Below are positions 54,703 to 62,851 of a stretch of DNA of 64,000 bases, piece by piece. The notes below the pieces were generated by a model. It was not told the origin of the DNA. It worked only from the letters and a program-made list of their open reading frames with translations, and did not search any database. Origin of the DNA: Flectonema sp. DT1601 (lineage: Eukaryota > Euglenozoa > Diplonemea > Diplonemida > Diplonemidae); contig OZ025788.1 in the NCBI GenBank assembly GCA_964019425.1, positions 310,001 to 374,000 of the forward strand, in the 5' to 3' direction. Every line of letters begins with the position of its first letter. The first letter of the stretch is position 1. The translations under genes and the position numbers were made by a program.

Positions 54703-55750
54703 AAAAACTTAGCATCTAATGTGGCTGTAAAATTTGTATTTTTTTTTTATTTTCTTTTTTCACCTTGTGTGTTAGCAATCTGTTGGTTGTTTCTTTAGAA
54801 TTAATTTATCAAAATTGGAAGTTGTCACAACCGACTGTTTCAAACTTGTAAAATGAAAACCTTCTTTTGGTAGATAAATAGCGTCAGTCAGAAATAAATC
54901 TTCTGAATGCTTGAATCCTCTCGGAGTTAGTTTTTTCTCCTTTACTTTTTCAAAGCAAGTACAACCGCCCTCGCCTCATGGTAGGGAAAAGAAAAAAGGT
55001 GTCCTTTTCCTGGCTTGTTCCCAGACTCTGATCTGAGAGCTTTCTCTCGATCCATTGTGTGGTGGTGCATGCCATGGGTGTACATGTGAATTATTATTTC
55101 TATTTAAAGTCTACTGAGGATGGACAAAAAGCTCTTCACTGATTTCCTTTTTAAATCGCACTGGCATAGATCAGGGGAAGCTAAGACACATTCGTCTAGA
55201 TTTTAGTTGCCTTCAATTATTAGTTTTTTTTTTTTTTTTTTTTACGGTACATACTTTCTATTTAGTGTTATTTTTTTCTTGGAGGGAAAAAAAAGAAAAA
55301 AAAAAAAAAAAGGGTGAAATTTCTTGTTCAGAATTTGAACTTATGCAAAAAAGAGTTTTGGTTTATGTTGTGCGGTGCTTTTGGCACGGCCGATTCCTTC
55401 TACGTTCTTCAGTCTTAGTTTTTATTTTATTATTTTTTTTTTTTTTTAAATATTTTTTTTTCAATTAGATTTTATCTTGCAAAGCCAAGTCTCCGCTCTC
55501 TTATAGAATGAGATGAAGAAGTAAAGTGAGCGATTTCTTTTTTTTTATTAAAATTATTATTTCCATTGAGATCTCATCCTTCAGATCGCTTATCCCGCCG
55601 GTGCTTTGCCGCCATAGAACCACAGATGATCCTATTACTCTAGTAGGGTACTAGTTTTTCTCGTTAACAGACAACACTTTGATTTCATAGTTGTGATGAG
55701 TTAGGTTTAAATATTCTCCTCCAGCGACATAACATAAAATAAAAAACAAT
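54703..55750. other. Intergenic, homopolymers
   Basis: T run at 55225-55243 and an A-rich run at 55287-55311. No gene seen. CTCCTCCAG at 55716-55724 precedes the next ATG by 26 nt. Confidence 0.5.
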
Positions 55751-55982
55751 ATGCGTTGTAAAAGAACGACATCGAAGGCATCGGAAGGCGTAGCACCACG
55801 CAACCTTGAATTACTTGAGATGATGCACGCAGCAAGAGAAGATGATGCCACAATTGATGAATTGGTGTTGAAGAGAAGGTGTGTTTTTGTTGCTATTGGA
55901 AACTATTAGTTTTTTTTTTATTAAAAAAAAATATCACAGAAAAGTTGATTTGAACGAGGAATCTGATGAGGACAGCGAGTAG
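55751..55982 (+). CDS. Small basic/acidic protein, 2 exons, 56 aa
   Basis: Exon 1 is 55751-55878, exon 2 is 55940-55982, phase 2, with a 61-nt intron that has the same code as the others (GTGTGT...TCACAG). The spliced frame gives a basic start (MRCKRTTSKASEG), a helix LELLEMMHAAREDDATIDEL, then LKRRKVDLNEESDEDSE with a nuclear-localisation-like KRRK followed by an acidic tail. Unspliced translation stops soon after the donor. Evidence that it is real: the intron fits the donor and acceptor consensus, the frame is kept and the composition is protein-like. No family recognised. The KRRK-plus-acid ending resembles the tail of the giant protein upstream, which may be coincidence. Confidence 0.6.
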
Positions 55983-56547
55983 GCACTTCATCTGTGGTGA
56001 TGGCAGTAATATGTTTGTTTGAGGGAAAAAAAAAAAAAAAAAAAAAAAAAAAGAGTTTTCTAATAATAAAAAAGAAAACAATGTGGCTGGCTAATAACAA
56101 ACTGCATCAATGCTTGCACTCCTCAGCGCATAGTGTGTTTCATTCACACCCTTCTATGATGTTTTTAGTCGAAGAGTTTTGCTGCAAACAGTAAACCAGT
56201 TTTTTTCTCCCCATTTTTCTTTCCCCCCTTCTTCTTTTCTTTTTTTTTCCAGTTCTTTTTATGTAGTTTCACCGTGTCCAGTAGTTAAGTAAAATTGTTA
56301 CGTTGCTTGCTTAACGAGAGCGTGGAAATACGACAACAACAGAAAAAGAACGAATATCGAAAATTTTCTTCTTTAAAAAATAAATAAAAAAAATAAGAGT
56401 TTTTCTTAAATAGTAGCAAGTTCTGTTACGAGGGATTTAGGCAAATATGTTGTTGCGCTTCGATCTCTGTGGCTGTTGTAGAGCGAAGTCGTTGATGTAG
56501 ACCAAGACTCACCTTTTTAATTAACTCCAGTAGAACGCTAACTAATA
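55983..56547. other. Intergenic spacer
   Basis: A run at 56025-56051 and pyrimidine tracts. AACTCCAG at 56523-56530 lies 17 nt before the next ATG. No gene seen. Confidence 0.5.
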
Positions 56548-57516
56548 ATGAATTTAAAGTCGGCAATCAGCTTCCTTTTAGTTGGAGCGACTACAGCGTG
56601 GACACCGTTAGGTTCACATGGTAAGGAATACGAGAAACAGATGCAGGGAGACTTGTACAGAATGAGAATCACAAAAAACGAAGCTCTGACGGGTGATCTC
56701 AATGTTCTTGCAAATGCGACACAAAAAGTTGGGAGTAGATGTAGTTCAGGTAACACCATTTCATGTGATCACAGTGAGATGACTATCAACGATCGTTGGG
56801 TTGGATACCAAGTCCCAATCGGAACAGCTCCAAAAGAAGGATGGCCATTTGTTATTCTATTTCATGGATGGGGTCTCATGAACTCTGAGTGGTGTTGGTA
56901 CGCTCAGAAGAAATGGAATTACGGACTTTACTACAAATCAGAAACAATAAAAAACTTATTAGATAATGGATTTGGTGTGATCACACCTGACTCTTCTAGT
57001 AAATTAACGTATTGGGATACTAATGAGAAAGAGTACGCAAACTCTGATATTAAAAAGTGGGACAGCAGTGCCGATCATCTTATTGTTGACCAGCTGTTAT
57101 CTTATTGTTCAAAAGGATCGTTTGGAAGTTGTAATGTAAAAGATGTTCACGCGATTGGATTCTCTTCGGGTGGTTATATGACATCGCGTGTTGCGATCAA
57201 TTATGGAATTTCAAAATTCCAATCAGTCTCACTAATGGCTGGTTCATTTTATTATTGTTACGGCAGTGATTGCAGTGACGACATCGCAAATAGCGTTCCT
57301 TCTTCAGTGTGGGACAATCATCCTCCTACATTATTCCTTCACGGTACTAAAGACAGTTTAGTCCCTGCTGATACTAGTAAGTTGTATTACAAGTACATTA
57401 AAGGTAAGGGAATTGAAACAAAAAGACTCACTACCAACGGCAAAGATCACCAATGGACTGCAAACGCTCCTTCTGAAATCTTAAGTTGGGTACAAAAACA
57501 TTCTTCTTCTAAGTAA
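56548..57516 (+). CDS. Secreted alpha/beta-hydrolase, PHB-depolymerase/esterase-like, 322 aa
   Basis: A cleavable signal peptide (MNLKSAISFLLVGATTAWTP) is followed by an alpha/beta-hydrolase domain. Catalytic features are visible in order: oxyanion-hole motif LFHGWG, nucleophile serine in GFSSGGYM (GxSxG), the acid in LHGTKDSLVPA, and the histidine in GKDHQWT near the C-terminus. Paired cysteines (RCSSGNTISC; YCSKGSFGSC) fit an extracellular, disulfide-bonded enzyme. The closest relatives I can name are polyhydroxybutyrate-depolymerase/feruloyl-esterase-type proteins of bacteria and fungi; the substrate is unknown, perhaps food-derived esters in a phagotroph. Acceptor CCAG 17 nt upstream. Transfer from bacteria is possible but not shown by base composition. 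Confidence 0.88.
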   Translation: MNLKSAISFLLVGATTAWTPLGSHGKEYEKQMQGDLYRMRITKNEALTGDLNVLANATQKVGSRCSSGNTISCDHSEMTINDRWVGYQVPIGTAPKEGWPFVILFHGWGLMNSEWCWYAQKKWNYGLYYKSETIKNLLDNGFGVITPDSSSKLTYWDTNEKEYANSDIKKWDSSADHLIVDQLLSYCSKGSFGSCNVKDVHAIGFSSGGYMTSRVAINYGISKFQSVSLMAGSFYYCYGSDCSDDIANSVPSSVWDNHPPTLFLHGTKDSLVPADTSKLYYKYIKGKGIETKRLTTNGKDHQWTANAPSEILSWVQKHSSSK

Positions 57517-58186
57517 GCAACCCGTTCAAGTTATTAAAATAATCTCTAATCGAGTTAGTCGATCGATGAGAATTGTTTGTTAGTCGACGTCAGGCTAACC
57601 CCCGTCTGTCTGTCTGTCTCTCTTGTTTTCCCTCTCTCACTCTCACGCTCTCATGGACTGAAGTAGAAAAGTACTTTACGAAACCAAAGTGAAATCCTCA
57701 TCATGGTAACGTATAAGCAGTCTTTCTTTAGTTAGAAAAAGAGCTCCTCCAAGTCTTTCCTTACAAATCTGTTGATCTGAAAATTCAGATTGGACTCTTA
57801 AAAAAAACTTTTCCCCTTTTCTCTTCCAAATATAATTACCGTTCGAGTGCTACTCACTACGCCATTGTCTGCGACGTTTTAATGTTTGCTTCCTTCTCTC
57901 TTCGAAGGGCATGTTCTGTTGTGTTTCAAGTAGTTTTATTTAATCTGACAGAGCTTTTGTAAGTTTCGATCTTACGTTCTGTTTTACACCACTTGCGTAC
58001 CTTTACGATTATTAATATTCGCATCAACAGGTTTTCGTGTTGACGTGTGCTTGTTTTTGTTGCTTTTCTCTACTTGAGTTTGTTTCCTTCTCGTTAGGAA
58101 GTGGAGAGTTTGATAATTATTAAAGTCTGATGGAATGATGTAATAGTTTTGTGATAGTCTTTTCATCTTTCAGAATGTGAGAACAC
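57517..58186. other. Intergenic spacer
   Basis: Contains a (CTGT)n stretch near 57605-57620 and pyrimidine tracts, with no gene seen. ATCTTTCAG at 58165-58173 is an acceptor 13 nt before the next ATG. Confidence 0.5.
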
Positions 58187-58576
58187 ATGAATTCAATTGA
58201 GAAGATAACACTTCTCGAATCCTTACGAATAGTCGCATCACTTCGTTTGGAACTCGCTGAGCGTGAAGATAATCTTCGCGGAGATGGACTCGCCTACACA
58301 AAGCTCTCTGAGTTTTATGATGCGAAGAAGATGGAAGCCTCAGCCAGAATAACCGCAGCGCAGTCTCTTCTTTGTAACAATCAGAGAATTACTTTACAAC
58401 ACACGGCTATCGAGGGAATGCTTCGCATTCAAATAGAAGCAGGTCGTGGAGTGCGAGCTATTTGTGAACTGTTTGCATCCCTCAGAGAGGAAATCCTTAG
58501 TAGACAACCAAAGAAAGTTTTTAAGTCACCTCCGACTGAACTTAATCCAACGCATTGGATCAAACAATTGATTTGA
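58187..58576 (+). CDS. Small helical protein, 129 aa
   Basis: Complete frame with ATG 13 nt after a CTTTCAG acceptor. Mostly amphipathic helix (LESLRIVASLRLELAEREDN; MEASARITAAQSLLCNNQRI) ending in a proline-containing polar tail (KSPPTELNPTHWIKQLI). Not recognised. Between acceptor and start lies a start-stop pair, ATG-TGA (58175-58180). Codon use fits the neighbouring genes, so it is probably a real gene, perhaps a subunit of a larger complex. Confidence 0.72.
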   Translation: MNSIEKITLLESLRIVASLRLELAEREDNLRGDGLAYTKLSEFYDAKKMEASARITAAQSLLCNNQRITLQHTAIEGMLRIQIEAGRGVRAICELFASLREEILSRQPKKVFKSPPTELNPTHWIKQLI

Positions 58577-58752
58577 TAATATGATCAGATCCGGTTGACT
58601 GTAAGTTAGAACTCAACTTCATTACAGAGAGTGACTTGTATAGATTTAGTAGTTGCATCTCATTTAAGGATTGATGGCCAACCAAATTACATTTTATTTC
58701 AACTCTCCCCACTCCCTCACAGCAGTTTAAAATAGAAACAAAACGAAGAAAG

Positions 58753-60629
58753 ATGTCGGAATTTGAACCAACTCTAAAGAACATCATCTCAAGAGAGAAG
58801 TTACAATGGTTATTCGTGGGTGGTAAAGGAGGTGTTGGTAAGACTACAAGCAGTTGTTCATTAGCAACGACACTGGCAGGGATTCCAAAAGATGGAAGAC
58901 AGAGAAAGATTTTAATTATTTCAACTGACCCAGCTCACAACTTGTCGGATGCATTTGCTCAAAAGTTTGGGAGAGACCCAACTCAAGTAGAAGGCGTTCC
59001 AGGTCTTGAAGCCATGGAGATTGACCCAGTTGGTATCAAAGAATTAACACAGTCACTGTTGAGTAAATTTAACAAAACTGACGACAAGTCATCCGGCATC
59101 GCATCAGCACTTGACGCAATGAAAGAAGCATTTCTTGCACTTCCTGGTATTGATGAAGTCTCTGTATTGGTTCATATTATGAATGAAATTAAAAAGATGA
59201 AATACGACATGACGATCTTTGACACTGCGCCTACTGGACACACTCTTCGTCTTCTTTCATTACCTAATACATTAAACACAACAATTGAAAAGCTTCAGAG
59301 TGTCCAGGGAATCAGTGGAATGCTTTCTCAAGCTGGAGCAGTTGTCACTTCTTCAACCGGTCTAACGAGCGATGAGATGCAAGAGACTGGTCGTAAATTT
59401 ACTGACACTATTAAAGAGGTTCAAGCTCAATTCCAAAACAATGAATTGACGACATTTATTCCAGTTTGCATTGCGGAGTTCCTTCCCGTTTATGAGACTG
59501 AGAGACTTATTAGAGATCTCTGCAAGTTTAAAATTGATGTTCAAAATGTTATCGTAAATCAAATTATTATGACACCAACTGGAGAGGCTCCTCACCCGTT
59601 ATTAGAATCCAGAAAGAGGATTCAAAAAAAGTATCTCGATCAAATTGAAGAGCTCTACGAAGACTTTTATGTTGTTCGCATGCCTGTCCTCACCAACGAA
59701 GTACGAGGGGTTGAAATGTTAAGAACGTTTGGAAAGTTTCTAATGGAGGTTTGTTTTATTATTATTATTATTATTCATAGATGGAAGTGCCCTACAATTT
59801 GGAGGGCGTGTAGGGCGCTTGTAGGGCGCTTTTAATATAAATATTATTTTGGAGGGCGCTTTTTTTTACCTTTTTTATTACTATAAGACACGGGGACTTA
59901 CACTGACGCACAAGTATTTTGACGCAGAAGCCAAAAAAATTTTTTTTGACATGCTTGGCAGTCTTTCGAAAAAAAAAAAGGGGTGTCAAGGGGTTCGAAC
60001 CTGAGACCTCCAGGTCATGGTTCGGAGGTCAACAATGGCAAAAACAATGGGCCACTCCTTGAGAGCTTCCGGAGCCTGCTGCAATCCCTGAAGCTGAAAC
60101 TCATTTCAGTGGACGATGCATCCCAGATCTACAAGGAGCTGATTAGCCCGCAGAATGCACCGAGTCGAATATAGAGGGATTCGAGGAGGGAGAGTGCGTT
60201 CTTGCTAACCTGTTAATAGGCCTACCTTGTGAGAAAAAAAAGAAGTTTATTGGTGGCAAGTAAACTGATATCCCAGAGACGCATTTGATCGGGCGAACCG
60301 GAGAAAAGTCAAATAAGATGCGATTCGACCCTCGCTGAGGGCAGGGATGTGTCAAAATGAGCTCGGCATTATATTAAATTTAATTAAAAAAGCGCCCTAC
60401 GCGCCCTCCAGCGCCCTATTTTGGCCCTATTTTGGCCCTACAATGGCCCTATTTTGGCCCTACAAATTTTTGTGGCTGATTTTCACCAGGCGCCCTCCAA
60501 ATTTGGAGGGCACTTCCATCTATGATTATTATTATTATTTTTTATTAGATCATGTGTTTCAGAACATTTGTAAATAATAAACACCACTCCCAACAGCCTT
60601 ACAACGTCGATAAAAACGGTTACCTTTAA
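58753..60629 (+). CDS. GET3: GET3/ASNA1 ATPase, 2 exons, 342 aa
   Basis: Exons 58753-59748 and 60597-60629, phase 0; the final exon codes only PYNVDKNGYL, continuing FGKFLME as in the LLLEPYKP terminus of animal ASNA1. GET3 is the cytosolic ATPase that hands tail-anchored proteins to the ER. The deviant Walker A (GGKGGVGKTTSSCS), switch I (DPAHNLSDAF) and the DTAPTGHTLRLLSLP loop are intact, as is CIAEFLPVYETERLI. The zinc-binding CxxC expected before the RKRIQKKYLDQ helix is missing: this region reads PTGEAPHPLLESRKRIQ. Length 342 matches the family. The intron is 848 nt against 61-134 nt for the other introns, because a 749-bp inverted-repeat element sits in it. Confidence 0.96.
59980..60058 (-). 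ncRNA. tRNA-like Pol III module inside the inverted-repeat element
   Basis: Read on the minus strand, 79 nt begin GGAGTGGCCCATTG and end TTGACACCCC. They hold a perfect B box (GGTTCGAACCC), an A-box-like TGGCCCATTGT that can form a 4-bp D stem (TGGC/GCCA), a CAT triplet where an anticodon would be, a strong stem GACCTCC/GGAGGTC, and five of seven acceptor pairs. Ten T directly follow, a Pol III terminator. The T stem is poorly paired, so it is a degenerate tRNA (perhaps tRNA-Met) or a tRNA-derived SINE-like head rather than a working tRNA. Confidence 0.5.
60060..60235 (+). pseudogene. Coding-like fragment inside the element
   Basis: A stretch richer in G+C than the surroundings reads LESFRSLLQSLKLKLISVDD and ASQIYKELISPQNAPSRI, then, in another frame, NIEGFEEGECVLANLLIGLP. 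It has no start and no recognisable family. It may be a captured host gene piece or a remnant of the parent element. Confidence 0.3.
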
Positions 60630-60815
60630 TATTACGAGACTAACCTTGTAGGAAGTTATCTTGTTTTAACGGCAGGGGAAAAAAAAAAAAAAAAACGATT
60701 TTAAAGAACAAAAAAGGACGACTAACATATGTAGACCCTAACAATGTAATTATTGGTTTTCAAAAACTGATGTCTTAATTTTCCTCTTCATCAGTCAGGT
60801 TGTTGTTAACGAAAG

Positions 60816-62180
60816 ATGCCGACTGAGTCGTATTTTATCGTTCAGGTGTACCCTCCGTACTGTGACAGCAATCCGAGTCCACCTTTGATAATTAGAGTGT
60901 TAGACAATGCTACAGGAAGTGATGTATTAGAACAAGCAATTACGAAGTACTTCGATAAGATATCTCCAGGCAGTGGTAGAGTCGCTGACCCAACTGAATG
61001 GGAATTAAAGAGCGCAATGGGCGATGGCAGAGAAGACGCCGATGCTCTTCCAATCGAAATGGAACGACCCCTTCGCCAACAAGGACTTTCATTTCCTTAC
61101 ATGTTATGTTTATCAACACATGCCGACAATGTAATTACTTCAACTTTACCGAATAGCTCAGCCACCGCGAAGGGTGTTCCCGGAGCTGCTTCAACTGCCG
61201 CTGCAAACTCGTCGAACATCATAACAGAGTCTTCTCAACCGGACGCTTTGAAATCCAGCGATGAGAAGACAATATCTAGCGCTACCGCTACAGCAGCTGC
61301 GAGTGAAAAGAAGAAAGAAAATGAAGAGAGTCGCAAGAAAATAAAGGAATACATCAAAACCAGGCAGCGAGAAATCGACAGCCTCAATATGACGAGGGAA
61401 CACAACGTCGCAAAGAGAATGGCCTTAAGAGCTGGTAAGGAAAGAAGACATCTCGAAAAGTGTGAACGTTTGGAGTTACAGAGACGGGAGAAGATGAAAA
61501 CACAAAAACTGGCTCATGAAGACAGAGAAAGAAAGAACTGTGAAGCCACTCAGCGACGTGTTTTAGACAGAGAGCTGGAGAAGGAAAAGCGACACGCAGA
61601 GGAAGTCCGAGTCCGCGAAGACATCCGACGTGAAGAAGAACGCGAAATGAAACGACGTGTTGACTCACTTGTGCAACTTGAAAAGGAGCGAGAGATTCGT
61701 CTTGAAACTCAACGTGTTCAGAGACACGAAGAACACCAGCGACAGAAGAAAGACTTGTCTGCTGGAAGAGAGATTCGAGTTCGTGGAACACTTCAATCAA
61801 TTTTATCAAAACTTGACCATCAAATAAAGAAAGACCTCACTGAGTGTGAAATCCACATCGAACGCGAACGAGCTGAACGAAATGCTGCTGACCGCGAAAA
61901 ATTCGAAAGAAAGTACGTCGAAAGGCTGGAAAAAGAACGAAGTGCTGTAAAGGAAAAAGATCGTTATCACCGCCTGTTACAAGAGAAGAAATACCAGGAT
62001 AGTGTTTTACGAGTAGCTGAACGTCAACAACAAGAGGCAACAAGAAAGAAAGAAACTGAAGAGAAAAAGTTTATTGAATGGAAGAAGAAGAGGTCCATAA
62101 TGATAGAAGAAGACGAAGCTGTCCGACTACACGAAAGACTCAGTAGCATGCAGAGATTACCAGAACTTCCAGTTATGTGA
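60816..62180 (+). CDS. RA/ubiquitin-like N-terminus plus R/E-rich coiled coil, 454 aa
   Basis: ATG lies 17 nt after a GTCAG acceptor. Residues 1-95 (SYFIVQVYPPYCDSNPSPPL, then RVLDNATGSDVLEQAITKYF) have the strand-strand-helix order of a Ras-association or ubiquitin-like domain; this is a weak call from pattern. Residues 100-165 are alanine/serine-rich linker. The rest is one long charged helix dense in Arg and Glu (RKIKEYIKTRQREIDSLNMT; REKMKTQKLAHEDRERKN), of the trichohyalin/MNS1-like kind seen in proteins that lie along microtubules. A flagellar or cytoskeletal role is plausible but not shown. Confidence 0.82.
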   Translation: MPTESYFIVQVYPPYCDSNPSPPLIIRVLDNATGSDVLEQAITKYFDKISPGSGRVADPTEWELKSAMGDGREDADALPIEMERPLRQQGLSFPYMLCLSTHADNVITSTLPNSSATAKGVPGAASTAAANSSNIITESSQPDALKSSDEKTISSATATAAASEKKKENEESRKKIKEYIKTRQREIDSLNMTREHNVAKRMALRAGKERRHLEKCERLELQRREKMKTQKLAHEDRERKNCEATQRRVLDRELEKEKRHAEEVRVREDIRREEEREMKRRVDSLVQLEKEREIRLETQRVQRHEEHQRQKKDLSAGREIRVRGTLQSILSKLDHQIKKDLTECEIHIERERAERNAADREKFERKYVERLEKERSAVKEKDRYHRLLQEKKYQDSVLRVAERQQQEATRKKETEEKKFIEWKKKRSIMIEEDEAVRLHERLSSMQRLPELPVM

Positions 62181-62424
62181 TGTTACTTCTGAGTTTATGA
62201 TGATAACTACTATTTGTGACACTTTTCTAAGTGCTCAACATTGGAAAACTCTGAGCTGGTTTTGTTTCTATTTAATTATTTATTTCTTATGTGGGATTCC
62301 CCCTCATCGATTCTATTCTTTTTTTTAAATTTTTTATTTTTTTATTTATTTTGTTAATAATTTGAATCAAAACATATTTATTTCAGTCGATTACACTACC
62401 CCACTCCCGTTCTTTCTTTTTTTT

Positions 62425-62488
<64 letters not shown>

Positions 62489-62851
62489 GATAAAAGGTTT
62501 TATTCTAATTGAGGAGACACGTTTCCAGCTCTGAAACTGTCATCAGCCTCTTTCATGTTGACAACACACATCTGTGCTATTTACACTCACTTTTATATAT
62601 ATATCGGAGTTGTACTTCTTGCCTTCGAACCCATTTACTGAATGTGTCTTAATTAGTGGTGACGTTTTCTTTTTTGAATATATTTTTTTATTTTCAAACG
62701 TATACACCAAAAAAAAGAATCGGCAAACTTCACTTTTTTTTGCTTACTCACTCACTCTTCTTTTTTATATTTTTAAAATTTATATATTCTTTTGTAACAG
62801 GGAGACGGCATCATAGAGAGCCGTCTTTTTAATAAAAAGAAGAAAAATAAA
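62181..62851. other. Intergenic with 60-nt T run, dispersed repeat and hairpin
   Basis: T run of 60 at 62428-62487, the longest homopolymer in the window. Repeat AATCGGCAAACTTCACTTTT begins at 62718. Acceptor TTTGTAACAG ends at 62800. A 7-bp hairpin AGACGGC/GCCGTCT (62803-62826) followed by TTTT lies in what would be the 5' UTR of the next gene. Confidence 0.55.
62718..62762 (+). repeat. Dispersed repeat, copy 2 (AATCGGCAAACTTCAC)
   Basis: Exact 21-nt match with 13639-13659, then T-rich sequence and CTCACTCAC compared with CCTCACAC in copy 1. It lies 113 nt before the next ATG. Confidence 0.6.

Larger units (their letters stand above)
59776..60524. mobile_element. Non-autonomous inverted-repeat DNA element (MITE-like), 749 bp, in GET3 intron
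   Basis: Terminal inverted repeats of 33/34 bp: left 59776-59808 starts CATAGATGGAAGTGCCCT and ends TTTGGAGGGCG; right 60491-60524 is its complement with one mismatch and one extra base. The subterminal regions on both sides carry repeated, inversely oriented GTAGGGCGC/GGAGGGCGC motifs (left 59801-59860; right 60390-60475, including four GGCCCTATTTT or GGCCCTACA-type units), likely binding sites for a transposase encoded elsewhere. It sits inside an (ATT)n tract, so a target duplication up to about 15 nt cannot be separated from the microsatellite. It carries no transposase. The centre holds a tRNA-like module and a GC-richer, coding-like fragment. Confidence 0.82.

Noticed and set aside
59980-60058. 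Functional tRNA-Met gene
   Set aside because: T stem and part of the acceptor stem do not pair; reported as a tRNA-like relic instead.
61191-62043. Minus-strand open frames under the coiled-coil gene at 60816
   Set aside because: Antisense shadows of Arg/Glu-rich codons.
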